DNA of 64,000 nucleotides from positions 152,082-216,081 of the forward strand of contig NZ_JACHIM010000003.1 in the NCBI RefSeq assembly GCF_014203215.1, given 5' to 3'. Of this stretch, positions 11,019 to 21,404 are shown piece after piece; within the stretch, counting starts at the first letter, position 1, and each line of letters starts with the position of its first letter. The translations under genes and the position numbers were made by a program. The DNA comes from Bartonella callosciuri. GTDB taxonomy: Bacteria; Pseudomonadota; Alphaproteobacteria; Rhizobiales; Rhizobiaceae. The notes under the pieces were generated by a model that worked only from the letters and a program-made list of their open reading frames with translations, did no database searches and was not told the origin of the DNA.

Positions 11019-12938
11019 ATGCGCAGTTTATTTATATGTCTATGCTTTGTCTGCACTTTTCCACAGCCGCTTGCAGCATTTGAGCTTTTCGGCATCCCTC
11101 TTTTTGGTAAGAAGAAAACAAATTCACATAATATTAACAGTACAGAGAGGTTTTATAAAGTTGATGTCGTTACACCGCCAGGTGCACCATCAGAGGGTAT
11201 TAAAATAGTTAAGGCTGTATCTTCTCTTGTTACCGATAAAGATAAAGTATCATCTAGTTCTTCAGGTTTGTTAGCTAAAGCCCGTTCAGATTATCGGGCA
11301 ATTCTTTCTGCTCTTTATGCTGATGGGCGTTATGGTGGTGTTATTAGTATCAAGATTAATGGTTTAGAAGTCGCTGATTTAAGTCCTGTGACTCAACTCC
11401 CAGCACAATCTAATATTGTTATTACGATTGATGCTGGCCCACAATATGCTTTTAGTGCTGCAGATATCAATAAAGTTGCTCCATTCATACAATATAAGAC
11501 CCATAGAATGCCTACAATTGAAGAATTGGGTTATAAGATTGGAATTGTTGCCAAATCTGAAACTATTCTGAAAGCAGAAAGGTGGGCAATTGAAGGATGG
11601 CGTCGACAAGGGTACGCTAAAGCTAAAGTTATGAAGAGTGAAGTCGTTGCTGATCATGCTGTACGACTTGTTGATGCGCAGATTGCTGTTGATCCTGGAC
11701 AAAAGGCTTATTATGGTCCTTTAAATGTGCATAATGTTAGTAAGAAGCCACGTGTAGATTCAGCCTATATCGCGTGGATGACAGGATTGAAGGTAGGTCA
11801 AAGATACGATTCTGATGCATTGGCCAAGGCAAATGAAAGACTTACACGACTTAATGTTTTTCGTGCTTTGAATATACGTGAGGCTGATACAATTAACCCT
11901 GATGGTAGTTTACCGCTTACGCTTGTTTTAGAAGAACGTAAACCACGTCGTTTCGGTGCAGGTGCTAGCTATTCAACATTAGATGGTGCTGGTTTTGAAG
12001 CTTATTGGATGCATAATAACCTTTTTGGCCATGCGGAACAGCTTAAAATTGAGACGAAAATAAGCGGCATTGGCAGCAAAAAGCAGGAATCGTATAATCT
12101 GAAAAATTTTGATTATCTTTTCTGCAGCACATTTATAAAACCTGGCATATTCACTCCCGATACAGACTTTAGAACAGAACTGAAAATGCAGCAAGATGTC
12201 CTAGAAAATTACACAACAAACGCCATTAAAGGAAAGTTCGGTATCACGCACGTCTTTAGTGGTAATCTATTGGGACAGATTGCTGTAGAAATTTCTAATG
12301 GTTATTCGCGTGATATCTATTTTGGGAGCCGTAATTTTACAACAGTTGGGTTACCGAGTGGTTTGATTTACGACAGTCGTAATAATAAATTTAATGCAAT
12401 AAAAGGTCTGTATGGTGAAGCGCTTATTGAACCTTTTTATGAAGCGCGCTCTAATAATTTTGTGGCAAAAATGACTGTGGAAGGTCGTTCTTATTGGATA
12501 CTGGATGAAAAAGATCGTTTTATTCTTGCAGTGCGAGCAAAACTTGGCACAATTCTTGGAAGTGATTCAGCACAAGTACCTTTAGATACGCTTTTTTTTG
12601 CTGGTGGTGGTGGATCTGTTCGCGGTTATGCTTATCGCAATATTGGTATAAAAACAGACAATGATGCTGTTGTTGGTGGGCGAGCACTTGTTGAGGGAGC
12701 GGCAGAGTTACGTTTTTCTTTAAATGATAAGATAGGGTTTGTCAGTTTTCTTGATGGGGGGCTTGTAGGAGAAAAAGCAAGTTTTAATTTTTCTCAAAAA
12801 ATTAAATGGGGAGCGGGTCTTGGAGGTCGCTATATGACAGGTCTTGGTCCTTTACGCGTTGATTTAGCTTTCCCTCTTAAGCGAGAAAAAGGTGATCCTC
12901 GCATTGGTTTTTACATAGGTATAGGGCAAGCGTTTTAA
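11019..12938 (+). CDS. tamA: TamA, Omp85-family outer-membrane translocation/assembly protein
   Basis: Outer-membrane member of the BamA/TamA family; with TamB it forms the TAM complex linked to autotransporter and outer-membrane biogenesis. From the ATG at 11019 the protein begins with a clean signal peptide (MRSLFICLCF...LAA). POTRA domains occupy roughly residues 110-310, followed by the barrel beginning GAGASYSTLDGAGFEAYW. The Omp85 signature GGGGSVRGYAYRNIG lies near residue 530, and the protein ends in the barrel-type terminal Phe (GIGQAF). An ATG at 10992 would lengthen the n-region and cannot be excluded. The stop overlaps the tamB start by one base, as expected for a co-translated pair. 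Confidence 0.92.
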   Translation: MRSLFICLCFVCTFPQPLAAFELFGIPLFGKKKTNSHNINSTERFYKVDVVTPPGAPSEGIKIVKAVSSLVTDKDKVSSSSSGLLAKARSDYRAILSALYADGRYGGVISIKINGLEVADLSPVTQLPAQSNIVITIDAGPQYAFSAADINKVAPFIQYKTHRMPTIEELGYKIGIVAKSETILKAERWAIEGWRRQGYAKAKVMKSEVVADHAVRLVDAQIAVDPGQKAYYGPLNVHNVSKKPRVDSAYIAWMTGLKVGQRYDSDALAKANERLTRLNVFRALNIREADTINPDGSLPLTLVLEERKPRRFGAGASYSTLDGAGFEAYWMHNNLFGHAEQLKIETKISGIGSKKQESYNLKNFDYLFCSTFIKPGIFTPDTDFRTELKMQQDVLENYTTNAIKGKFGITHVFSGNLLGQIAVEISNGYSRDIYFGSRNFTTVGLPSGLIYDSRNNKFNAIKGLYGEALIEPFYEARSNNFVAKMTVEGRSYWILDEKDRFILAVRAKLGTILGSDSAQVPLDTLFFAGGGGSVRGYAYRNIGIKTDNDAVVGGRALVEGAAELRFSLNDKIGFVSFLDGGLVGEKASFNFSQKIKWGAGLGGRYMTGLGPLRVDLAFPLKREKGDPRIGFYIGIGQAF

Positions 12939-15900
12939 TGAAAAAAACTGTGCGTTTATGGGTTTTCTTATTTGGACTTTCGTTTCTTTTGGTGTGTGCT
13001 ATTATTTTTGTGCAGAAAAGCCGTCCATCCTCTAGCGAAGCGACAGCGGATAACCGTTCATGGCTTATCTCTTTGATTGAACGTAAACTTTCAGCTCCTA
13101 ATCGCTACGTTCGGTTACATAATGTGCAAGGGGGACTGTCTTCTCACATGTCAATTGATACTATTACTGTAAGCGATAAAAAAGGTATGTGGCTGAAAAT
13201 TACCAATGCTAAAATGGATTGGAATCGTCTAGCGCTGCTGAGAGGGCTTATGGATATTAATCAGCTCTCGGTGGAACAGGTTACATTTTTACGCAAACCG
13301 CAGGGCAACTCTTCTCTTATTTCTGCTCTTGAGGTAGGGAAGTTTTCTTTACCAAAATTGCCACTTTCTGTTTCTATCAAGACGCTTACGGCTCAACAGG
13401 TGGCATTTGAACAGGACCTTTTTGGTTTTTCTGCGGATGTGTCCTTAAAAGGAAATGTAGCCTTAGCAAGTGACAACTTTGATATTGATATAGCGGTTCA
13501 TCGTTTGGATGCACGAGGATCTTTTTCTGTTTTAACGAAGATCTCTGAGAACAACCGTATGGTTAAGATTGATATTTCTGCTAATGAACCGCAAAACGGC
13601 ATTTTGGCAAATGTTTTTAACATTGAAAATCGTCCCGCATTAAATTTTGCCATTAAAGGTGATGGGACTTTTGATGATTTGGTTGTCAAACTTTATGTGG
13701 AAGCTGACCGTCATCCTATTTTAGATGGCAATGTTGTTCTTGCAAGTGTCGCAGAAGGGCACAGTTTTTCCACTGAATTGGTGGGTACACTCGGTTCTTT
13801 AATGTCTCCTCAATATTATAATCTCTTCGAATCTGATGTAACGTTGAAAGCAGAGGCAAGAATAACAAAAGAAGGTATAACATACCTTGATCATATAGCA
13901 CTTCAGAATAAAGCAATGAATGTTATAGCTAATGCCGAAATAACCAAAGATGGATTTTTGCGGCGGCTTTTTGTTGATGGCAAAATAGCTCTTGATAAGG
14001 AAAATGGGGCTGTACGTTTACAAGAATCAGAAGCGCCAATGCATGTGGATAATCTTGCTTTAAACATTGATTATGGCCGTGAAGGAAGACAATCTTGGAA
14101 TGGGCGGCTTGTTTTACATCATTTGAGTAATAAAAATGTTTATATTCGCGATGCAATTTTCGATATGGGGGGAGTGAGTGAAAATCTTGATAATGCAGTT
14201 TCTCGTCATGTTGGTATTCAGGTTAAGGGAACACTTCGAGGAATTGAGAAAAATATAGGCACGTTAAGAGAAGATTTAGACCAGACGGTTCATGTTCATT
14301 TAGATACGGATATTTTTTCTAGAGAACCAGTTTTGATTCATGACTTTAGTATTACGGGTCAAGGGTTTTCTTATTGGTTAAAAGGGGAAATAGACCGTTT
14401 TGTTTTTAAAGGTGATCTTGGTTTAAAAACACAAACACTTGCTCCTTTTAGTCTGTTGAGTAAACAATCACTCTCTGGTAGCGCAGATATTAAAGCCAAA
14501 GGAACGATCGGTTTAATGAGTGGCATTTTTGATCTTGAGTTATCAGGGATGGCTGATAATATGAAAATAGGTGTGAAACCTTTTGACCGTTTTTTCAAAG
14601 GAAATTTTACCCTTTCAGGCGGTGCTGCTTACGATACGGAAAGTGTGATTTTGCGTCGTTTGAATTTGAAAAGTCAATACGCAAATATACAAGCTGATGG
14701 GTATTTTTCAAATAAGAGCGCTAAAATGAGTTTCTATACTCAAATATCTGATCTCGCTAGATTAGATCCGAGAATAAACGGTGCACTTACAATCCAAAGT
14801 ACCGCAAGAGGACACAATAGCCTTATAAATCTTGATACACGTGTTAATATTGCTGAAGCATTTTTATTGGGGAAAAAACTTCACAATACAACACTTATGA
14901 TGAAAACACGAGTGGATAATACATTATCGGTACCTTCTTTAACGGGCTCTGTGAAGGGTGAAGGGACTTTTGCTAAAAAGCCATTATATTTATCGGCTTC
15001 TTTTAAAGATTCTAATCGGATTCGAAAACTTGAAAATATCGATATTAGAGGGGGAAGCGCAAAAATAACAGGTGATCTTTCCCAAACGAAAGGTTTTGTT
15101 AAAGGTGCGTTGCATATTGATGCTGATGATATTTCAGTGCTTTCGGCGTTATTTTTGCAGGAAGGAAGTGGAAGAGTAAAAGGAGATTTTGTTTTTGACG
15201 AAAAAAATGGCAAACAAAAAGCTAATCTAAATGCACATGTTGACCGTTTAAGCTTTGCAAAGAATAAAATTAAAAAGTTAGAAGTCAAAGCGGACATATT
15301 TGATCCTTTTGGCATGACACAGTTTGAGGGTTTTATTAATGCAGAGCATATCCAAACGCCTTTGATGATGGTTAATCATTTGAGAGCTCGCGCTAATGGT
15401 AAAGATGGGCAAACAGTTTTTACTGTTCACGGGATGTTGCCCAATAATACAAACGCACAGCTTTCTGGCCGTATGGTTGCGGTAGAACTTTCAGAAGTTA
15501 TAAAACGAGAAGTGCAGATTGAAACCATAGATATTAAACAACGCAATTTTCACGCAACATTGCCTAAAGTGGCTATGATTGTTTTTGATAAAGATGAAAT
15601 AACAGTAAATGGATTAGAAATTGCGATTAATGAAGGGAGAGTTATACTTGCAGGAAATGTGCAAGATACTCTTAATTTGCATCTGATAATGAATGCAGTT
15701 CCCGCTGCTTTAGTTAATCTATGGAAGTCGGATCTTGGAGCTGCTGGTACTTTAACAGGGCAGGTTATGATTCGTGGTAGTTTACAAAAGCCTGATGTGA
15801 CTTATGATATAAAAGGTGAGGGGCTGACAACCGTTGTTCTTCAAAATAAAAAAATAATGCCTTTTGTGCTTACTGCTACAGGTAAAACAGTAGACCAAAA

Positions 15901-17584
15901 TCTTACTTTAAATGCAAATTTAACTGGGGAAGGGGTAGAGGCTCAAGCACAGGGGCGTATATCTTTAGATAAAAACAAGCTTGATTTTCATGTTAACTTG
16001 CAAGATTTGCCTATACGTTTGGTTAATGGTTTTATTGAAGGGGAAGCGCTTGGAGGAACGATTGTAGGGAAGGTCGATATTGGTGGAACAATAAAGGATC
16101 CATCTGGTTATTTTGAGCTTTCTAGTCAAAATTTTACCGCTATGACACATAAAGGGCCTATGTTGATCAATCTGAACACGCGTGGTTCTTACAAAAAATC
16201 AACTTTTCATATTGAGAAGATGGTGGCAACAGGAGATAAAGGATTAGATCTCTCCATGAATGGGCCTGTCTCCTTAAATAATTCAGAGATTAATTTAAGT
16301 GTTAAAGGAACAATGCCTCTTGCTTTTGTTGATCTATTTTTAGCTAAGCGCGGTGCGTATGTGACGGGTACAGCAAGAGTTGATACAACTCTAAAAGGTA
16401 CATTATTCCAGCCAGAGTTGATAGGGGACTTTTCTATAGCGGATGGTAGCTTTTTTGATTCAAAAACAAATTTAGGATTGAATAGTATAACCATTGAAGG
16501 CAAATTAAATGGCGATCATATTCTTATAGAGAAGGCTTCAGCTTCTTCGTCTGAGGGGGGGATGGTTTCTGCTTCAGGCCGTATCTCTAATGATCTACAG
16601 CCGGATTTAGTTTTTCATCTTAACAATGCTAATTATAATGATGGCTCTATGATTCTTGCAACATTGTCAGGAAAGATGACAATGACAGGCCATTTTTCGG
16701 ATAATCTTGTTATTGGTGGTGATATTACAGTTGAAAAAGCTGAAGTTTTTATTCCCGATCATTTTCAAAATGCAAAATTTCTTGATATTAAAAATAAGAA
16801 TATAACCAAATCGATTCAAAAAACGCTTGAACGTGCTGAAGTTCAAAATACCAATACAAATCTTAATGCTTTTCAAGAATCTTCATCCGTTGTGCTGTCA
16901 AATATGCGGATTAGAGCGCACAATCAGTTTTTTGTCCGTGGACGTGGGGTAGATGCTGAACTGGGAGGACGCATTAATATAGCAGGTCCATTGAATAATG
17001 TGCATCCGGTTGGTGAGTTTCAGATGATTCGTGGACGTTTTGATATTCTTTCACAGCGTTTTAATTTTGATCAGGGACAAGCAAGTTTTAGCGGTAATCT
17101 TAATCCTACAGTTTATTTTGTGAGCAACAATAATAGTGGTGATATTCAGGTCACTGTAACTGTAAGTGGAACGATTGATAATATTGATGTTCATTTTTCT
17201 TCACAACCGAATTTACCACAGGATGAAATTTTAGCGCATTTGCTTTTTAAGCGCTCTCTTAATGAGTTATCACCATTTCAAATTGCCCAGCTTGTGGCAG
17301 CAGCAGCAGATCTTACAGGTGCTTCTAATACGTCTTTATTGAACACTCTACGAGCTAAAATTGGTCTTGATGATCTTGATGTTATTGTTGATGAAAAAGG
17401 GAATACTGGCTTACGGGTTGGAGGCTATATACACAATAACATTTATTTAGGTTTTGAAGCAGGGTCGGATGGAACAACGAAGGGAACAATTAATTTGGAC
17501 ATTTCGCGTAATCTCAAAGCTAAAGGTGCCATAGGAAATGAAAAGAATTCTAGTATTGGTCTATTTTATGAAAGAGATTATTAA
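12938..17584 (+). CDS. tamB: TamB, inner-membrane-anchored translocation/assembly module (DUF490, AsmA-like)
   Basis: Very large periplasm-spanning partner of TamA. The 1548 residues start with a single N-terminal membrane anchor (LWVFLFGLSFLLVCAIIF). A long run of repeated beta-strand segments follows, of the kind that builds the lipid-conducting groove of AsmA/VPS13-like (RBG) proteins. The C-terminal DUF490/TamB domain has GEFQMIRGRFDILSQRFNFD, NLNPTVYF and the ending SSIGLFYERDY. The ATG overlaps the tamA stop (TAATG). The length is in the normal range for alphaproteobacteria and the frame is intact. Confidence 0.94.
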   Translation: MKKTVRLWVFLFGLSFLLVCAIIFVQKSRPSSSEATADNRSWLISLIERKLSAPNRYVRLHNVQGGLSSHMSIDTITVSDKKGMWLKITNAKMDWNRLALLRGLMDINQLSVEQVTFLRKPQGNSSLISALEVGKFSLPKLPLSVSIKTLTAQQVAFEQDLFGFSADVSLKGNVALASDNFDIDIAVHRLDARGSFSVLTKISENNRMVKIDISANEPQNGILANVFNIENRPALNFAIKGDGTFDDLVVKLYVEADRHPILDGNVVLASVAEGHSFSTELVGTLGSLMSPQYYNLFESDVTLKAEARITKEGITYLDHIALQNKAMNVIANAEITKDGFLRRLFVDGKIALDKENGAVRLQESEAPMHVDNLALNIDYGREGRQSWNGRLVLHHLSNKNVYIRDAIFDMGGVSENLDNAVSRHVGIQVKGTLRGIEKNIGTLREDLDQTVHVHLDTDIFSREPVLIHDFSITGQGFSYWLKGEIDRFVFKGDLGLKTQTLAPFSLLSKQSLSGSADIKAKGTIGLMSGIFDLELSGMADNMKIGVKPFDRFFKGNFTLSGGAAYDTESVILRRLNLKSQYANIQADGYFSNKSAKMSFYTQISDLARLDPRINGALTIQSTARGHNSLINLDTRVNIAEAFLLGKKLHNTTLMMKTRVDNTLSVPSLTGSVKGEGTFAKKPLYLSASFKDSNRIRKLENIDIRGGSAKITGDLSQTKGFVKGALHIDADDISVLSALFLQEGSGRVKGDFVFDEKNGKQKANLNAHVDRLSFAKNKIKKLEVKADIFDPFGMTQFEGFINAEHIQTPLMMVNHLRARANGKDGQTVFTVHGMLPNNTNAQLSGRMVAVELSEVIKREVQIETIDIKQRNFHATLPKVAMIVFDKDEITVNGLEIAINEGRVILAGNVQDTLNLHLIMNAVPAALVNLWKSDLGAAGTLTGQVMIRGSLQKPDVTYDIKGEGLTTVVLQNKKIMPFVLTATGKTVDQNLTLNANLTGEGVEAQAQGRISLDKNKLDFHVNLQDLPIRLVNGFIEGEALGGTIVGKVDIGGTIKDPSGYFELSSQNFTAMTHKGPMLINLNTRGSYKKSTFHIEKMVATGDKGLDLSMNGPVSLNNSEINLSVKGTMPLAFVDLFLAKRGAYVTGTARVDTTLKGTLFQPELIGDFSIADGSFFDSKTNLGLNSITIEGKLNGDHILIEKASASSSEGGMVSASGRISNDLQPDLVFHLNNANYNDGSMILATLSGKMTMTGHFSDNLVIGGDITVEKAEVFIPDHFQNAKFLDIKNKNITKSIQKTLERAEVQNTNTNLNAFQESSSVVLSNMRIRAHNQFFVRGRGVDAELGGRINIAGPLNNVHPVGEFQMIRGRFDILSQRFNFDQGQASFSGNLNPTVYFVSNNNSGDIQVTVTVSGTIDNIDVHFSSQPNLPQDEILAHLLFKRSLNELSPFQIAQLVAAAADLTGASNTSLLNTLRAKIGLDDLDVIVDEKGNTGLRVGGYIHNNIYLGFEAGSDGTTKGTINLDISRNLKAKGAIGNEKNSSIGLFYERDY

Positions 17585-18143
17585 GGATTAAAGTTCTGAA
17601 GTGCCAATTTCTTAGGTTTTATGCACTTAACGCTCTTGGACAGAGAAGGATTCAAGTATAGACGAGGAATCCGATAGAATAAAATTTTTTATCAAATGGC
17701 GAAAAGATATATCTGAAGTATGTGATTTTTTTGTTTAGCGCGTTCTTTAATAGAAACACACCCTTTATAAAAAACAGCATGCTGTTGTGCTGCATTCATG
17801 TACTCATTTTACCATCTCTCGTTACTCCCCATCTATCTTACGGCACTGTCTGTGAACGATATAACGCAAAATCTATAAAGCACCACCATCTTTGTGCAAA
17901 ATACAAGCCCGCACCATCATTCTATTTACCAGCTCCCTAGCAACTGCTCTTGCTGAGACGGTTTATAAGGGATATTTACTCCTTTTTTAATAGTTTTTTA
18001 TCCACACCTTCGTTCCTTTTGTGATGTACAAGCGAACAACTTTTTAATTCTGAGTGTGAAGGCTCGCAATATTTGCAATAAGAGAATCTTACGGCATTCG
18101 AGGTTTTTATTTAAATTGCAAAACCATTAATTGTCTTTATAAA
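17585..18143. other. Decayed spacer with a possible signal-peptide fossil and a tract repeated at 40.7 kb
   Basis: No intact gene. A 72-codon frame at 17722-17940 contains a secretion-signal-like stretch (MLLCCIHVLILPSLV...SYG) but ends abruptly and lacks a ribosome site, so I treat it as a possible remnant of an exported protein. The end of that frame and the following DNA (about 17895-18007) resemble 40741-40860, including the shared block GAGAC...GATATTT...TCCTTTTTTAA...TTTTAT(C)...CACAC. Confidence 0.35.
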
Positions 18144-18605
18144 TCAATGCATCGTATTTCTTGAAGAAATCTCAATAAGACGGTATTCTTTGTAGAAATG
18201 CTCATCATAGTTATATGATGTTTTCCTATTTGAATGGTAAAGTATTATAGGAATACCGTTTTGTTTCCTCATCTGTTCGTTTAATGCATCTAAGTCATAA
18301 TTTTAATAAGTTTAACAATAACCTGTGTATTTTAAAATCCTTTAAGGATTTGATATGCTTGAGTAATAGCAGTTCCAGTTCTCGGACATAAATAAAACGC
18401 AAGGTTTGTTTTCAAGCATTCTTCACAGCGTGAATTTTCTTGGTAAATCCTCCTTTGCTTTTTTATAACACTTTCTTCTCATGCTGACCTTATCTATAGT
18501 GCAGCGCAGGAATAAATACGGACCAAGATGGCATCGATTCTTATAGCTCCTGGCAAATTTTTTCAAAACTTGATGCCAGCTTCTTTTAAGCATAGCGGGA
18601 TTCAT
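18144..18605 (-). pseudogene. IS5-family (IS427/IS1031-like) transposase remnant, multiply frameshifted
   Basis: Reading the minus strand across frames recovers consecutive transposase pieces in the right order. 18605-18460 gives RSWHQVLKKFARSYKNR...CTIDKVSMRR, resembling the WHxVxxRFxRW...STIVR part. 18459-18415 gives SKGGFTKKIHAVKNA, the diagnostic GGxxTKIHA motif, then a TGA. 18400-18332 gives LCPRTGTAITQAYQILKGF. 18293-18144 gives NGIPIILYHSNRKTSYNYDEHFYKEYRLIE, the IP...NR...YDxxxYKxRxxIE region with the catalytic glutamate. At least three frameshifts and several stops separate them. The N-terminus and the ends of the element were not found. It is clearly dead. Confidence 0.72.
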
Positions 18606-18882
18606 AACATTTATGGATGCTACACTAATTGCTAGAAGAAAGAGGAAGCTCTCGCTATTGTTCTTCTATTTTTTAAAATAGAATAAACGCTTTCAAAGAA
18701 ACGGCAAACAAGGTTTGCAGTTCTCACGCGAATCTCCTAAATTTATCTTCAGTAAACTGTGAATTGCTTGGCAATTGCTGTACTTAATGGAATATTTTTG
18801 AATGGCGACATTTCATTTTTTACAAACGGTATGCAATCACCTCTCCACCTCTTATCTTAAATCTTAATTAGATATATAGAAA
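18606..18882. other. Spacer upstream of the transposase remnant
   Basis: AT-rich sequence between the transposase fossil and the 3' end of the ABC exporter gene. It may hold the lost 5' end of the IS element, but I could not read a recognisable start or terminal inverted repeat. Confidence 0.35.
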
Positions 18883-20649
18883 TTAGCACATGTGCTTTTT
18901 GAATTGGATATTATGAAGCTTTTTATAAAAACCATTTGCCTTTGACAGTAATTCTTTTTGAGTACCTTGTTCAATCAGTTGACCATTTTGTATGACAACA
19001 ATTTTATCAGCGCGCGCAATCGTTGAAAGGCGATGGGCGATGATGATAGCGGTACGTCCTTTGATGAGATGATAAAGGGCTTCATTAATTTGTGCTTCAG
19101 TGTGTGAATCTAACGCACTTGTTGCTTCATCAAGAATTAAAATTTTACTATCATGAAGCATTGCTCTGGCAATGGCGAGCCGTTGTTTCTGTCCGCCTGA
19201 AAGATTACAGCTATTATCACCTATCTGTGTATTATAGCCATTTGGTAGCTTCATAATAAAGTCGTGAGCATTGGCTGTTTTTGCTGCTTTAGTAATATCA
19301 TCGTCGCTGGCCCCTTCTTTTCCAAGTCCGATATTATATTTAACGGTTCCTTGAAAGAGAAAAGTATCCTGCCCTACGTAGGCTATCAGGTTTCTAAGGG
19401 AGCGAAATGTGGTGTAACGAATGTCTTGATCATTAATCAATATGCGTCCCTCTGTGGGGTCATAAAGGCGCATAATAAGGTTGATAAGGGTTGATTTTCC
19501 TGAACCTGATGGCCCCACCAACGCTGTCATTTTTCCAGGCTCTATTTCTAGATTGATATCCCTCAACACCATTTGATCATCTGTATATGCAAAAGAAACA
19601 TGTTCAAAACGGATAACTCCTTGCGTTGTATCCAGATCTTTAGCTTTTTCATGTTCTATAACGGTAAGAGGATAGTCGAGAATTTCAAACATTGTACGGA
19701 TATTAACCAAGCCAGATTCAATTTTGACACGTACATTGGCTAATCTTTTTGCAGGTTCGTAAGCAAGAAGTAAAGCGACAATAAAGGACATAAGTTCACC
19801 TTGAACGCCTGCACGTTGGGTTGCAAGGTAGCCGGAAAAACAGATAATACTTGCAATGGTGACACCAGCGAGTGTTTCCATAATCGGGTTTGTAATAGCT
19901 TGAAGTGTTGCAATAGTGTTTGCTTGTTTTTCAACATCACAAATGGCTTTATTCATACGTTTTTTCATGAGTTCTTCTAATGAAAAAGCTTTGATAACGC
20001 GAATACCAATAGTACTTTCTTGTACAATTTTGATAATTTCACCAAGTGAAAGGAGTTCTTTTTCTGCAAGGCTACGAACACGTTTTAAAGCCATTCGAAC
20101 TCCTAAAAAAGCAAGTGGTCCTACTATTAAAGTAATGGCGATTAACATAAAGTTTTGAATAAACATGACAAGCAATAGGCCACTAACAGAAAGAAAATCA
20201 CGCACAAAAGTTGTTATAATTGTATCAATAATATTACGTGCTTCTGTAGCATTGTGGGTTACACGGACAAGAAGATCAGATGAAGTATTCTTATGATAAA
20301 AAGAAACTCCCTGTTCCATAAGGCGTGCGTAAATTTTGCGTTGTTGTTCAGCAACGATGCTGTTTCCTGCTTTGCTCAAAAAGTAAGTTTGGGCAAAAGT
20401 TGCAATTCCTTTGAGAATAAAAATGAAGGCAATGATGCTGGAAATCAAAAGAATCAGACTAAAATTTTGCGCATCAATAATAGAATTGACAACGTCACGC
20501 ATAACCCATGCGCTGGCTGCAGTTGTGCAGGAAATAATGATCATTGAAAAAATAGCTGCACTGTACCAATACGCGTGTTTATGAAAATTTTCTCGCAAAA
20601 GGCGGATTATAAGATATTTATCAAGCGTGGAAATTTGTTTTTTTATCAT
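18883..20649 (-). CDS. MsbA-like ABC exporter (fused permease and ATPase)
   Basis: Half-size type I ABC exporter of 588 residues that would work as a homodimer in the inner membrane. Six membrane helices fill about residues 25-320 (for example YWYSAAIFSMIIISCTTAA). The nucleotide-binding domain has Walker A GPSGSGKS, Q-loop YVGQDTFLF, signature LSGGQKQR, Walker B ILILDEATSALD and the switch histidine IAHRLSTI. The closest family is MsbA/lipid A-type flippases, though substrates of these proteins are hard to predict. It follows infC on the same strand but a strong hairpin (20775-20805) separates them. Confidence 0.9.
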   Translation of the reverse strand: MIKKQISTLDKYLIIRLLRENFHKHAYWYSAAIFSMIIISCTTAASAWVMRDVVNSIIDAQNFSLILLISSIIAFIFILKGIATFAQTYFLSKAGNSIVAEQQRKIYARLMEQGVSFYHKNTSSDLLVRVTHNATEARNIIDTIITTFVRDFLSVSGLLLVMFIQNFMLIAITLIVGPLAFLGVRMALKRVRSLAEKELLSLGEIIKIVQESTIGIRVIKAFSLEELMKKRMNKAICDVEKQANTIATLQAITNPIMETLAGVTIASIICFSGYLATQRAGVQGELMSFIVALLLAYEPAKRLANVRVKIESGLVNIRTMFEILDYPLTVIEHEKAKDLDTTQGVIRFEHVSFAYTDDQMVLRDINLEIEPGKMTALVGPSGSGKSTLINLIMRLYDPTEGRILINDQDIRYTTFRSLRNLIAYVGQDTFLFQGTVKYNIGLGKEGASDDDITKAAKTANAHDFIMKLPNGYNTQIGDNSCNLSGGQKQRLAIARAMLHDSKILILDEATSALDSHTEAQINEALYHLIKGRTAIIIAHRLSTIARADKIVVIQNGQLIEQGTQKELLSKANGFYKKLHNIQFKKHMC

Positions 20650-20774
20650 GAAGCGCTTCTATATTTTATCGTTGTTTTATGCAAGATTGAAGCGCTCTTA
20701 TTAAGGATATTAGTCTTTAGATACAAAGAGTATTCTTTTTATGAAGCAGTTAGGGCATATTTACCGGTTATTTG

Positions 20775-20806
20775 AAAGCACCACAACATTCCTCTGTGGT
20801 GCTTTT
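20775..20806 (-). terminator. Strong hairpin terminator downstream of infC
   Basis: An 11-bp perfect inverted repeat, AAAGCACCACA / TGTGGTGCTTT, with a 9-base loop. Read on the minus strand it lies about 60 bases past the infC stop and is followed by a short T-rich tail. It should end infC transcription before the ABC exporter gene. Confidence 0.65.
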
Positions 20807-20867
20807 AAGTCATATCCAATATACTTAACTCTATATAATTTGCAGACTATACATAATTTCAAAACAA

Positions 20868-21404
20868 TTATTTAGCTGCTATTACCATCATCATTTGACG
20901 ACCTTCGAGTTTTGGCTCAGATTCGATTTTAGCAATTTCACTTGTATCTTCTTTAACGCGCTGAAGAAGCTTTAGTCCAAGATCTTGGTGTGCCATTTCA
21001 CGACCACGAAAACGCAAAGTGATCTTTACTTTATCACCATTACCGATAAAGCGATGAATAGCTTTGAGCTTTACGCCATAATCATGAACATCAACGTTTG
21101 GACGCATCTTAATTTCTTTAATTTCGATGACTTTTTGTTTTTTACGTGTCTCAGCCGCTTTTTTTTGGGTCTGATATTTCAATTTGCCCAAATCGATAAT
21201 CTTACACACGGGTGGTTCAGCATTTGGTACAATTTCAACCAAATCAAGCCCTGCATCTACAGCCATAGCAAGCGCTTCTTGTATTGTAACAATCCCCTGA
21301 TGTTGCCCCTCATCATTAATAAGTTGAACGCGAGGAACACGAATATCTTGATTTGAACGTGGTCCGTCCTTCTGGGTAGGTGTCATTTTAAACGGTTTGC
21401 GAAT
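20868..21404 (-). CDS. infC: Translation initiation factor IF-3, ATT start
   Basis: IF-3 binds the 30S subunit and enforces correct start-codon and initiator-tRNA choice. Starting at ATT (21404) gives 178 residues, beginning (M)[21 protein letters not shown], which matches the usual rhizobial opening; the first ATG would cut six residues. AAGGAG sits exactly 8 bases before the ATT and nothing comparable precedes the ATG. IF-3 discriminates against AUU, so this codon allows the well-known feedback control of infC. The N-domain contains [20 protein letters not shown]; the C-domain contains [18 protein letters not shown] and [13 protein letters not shown]. Confidence 0.93.
   Translation of the reverse strand: MRKPFKMTPTQKDGPRSNQDIRVPRVQLINDEGQHQGIVTIQEALAMAVDAGLDLVEIVPNAEPPVCKIIDLGKLKYQTQKKAAETRKKQKVIEIKEIKMRPNVDVHDYGVKLKAIHRFIGNGDKVKITLRFRGREMAHQDLGLKLLQRVKEDTSEIAKIESEPKLEGRQMMMVIAAK

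Noticed and set aside
17722-17940. 72-codon frame with a signal-peptide-like stretch
   Set aside because: No ribosome site, abrupt end, and part of it belongs to a decayed repeat; kept only as a possible fossil.
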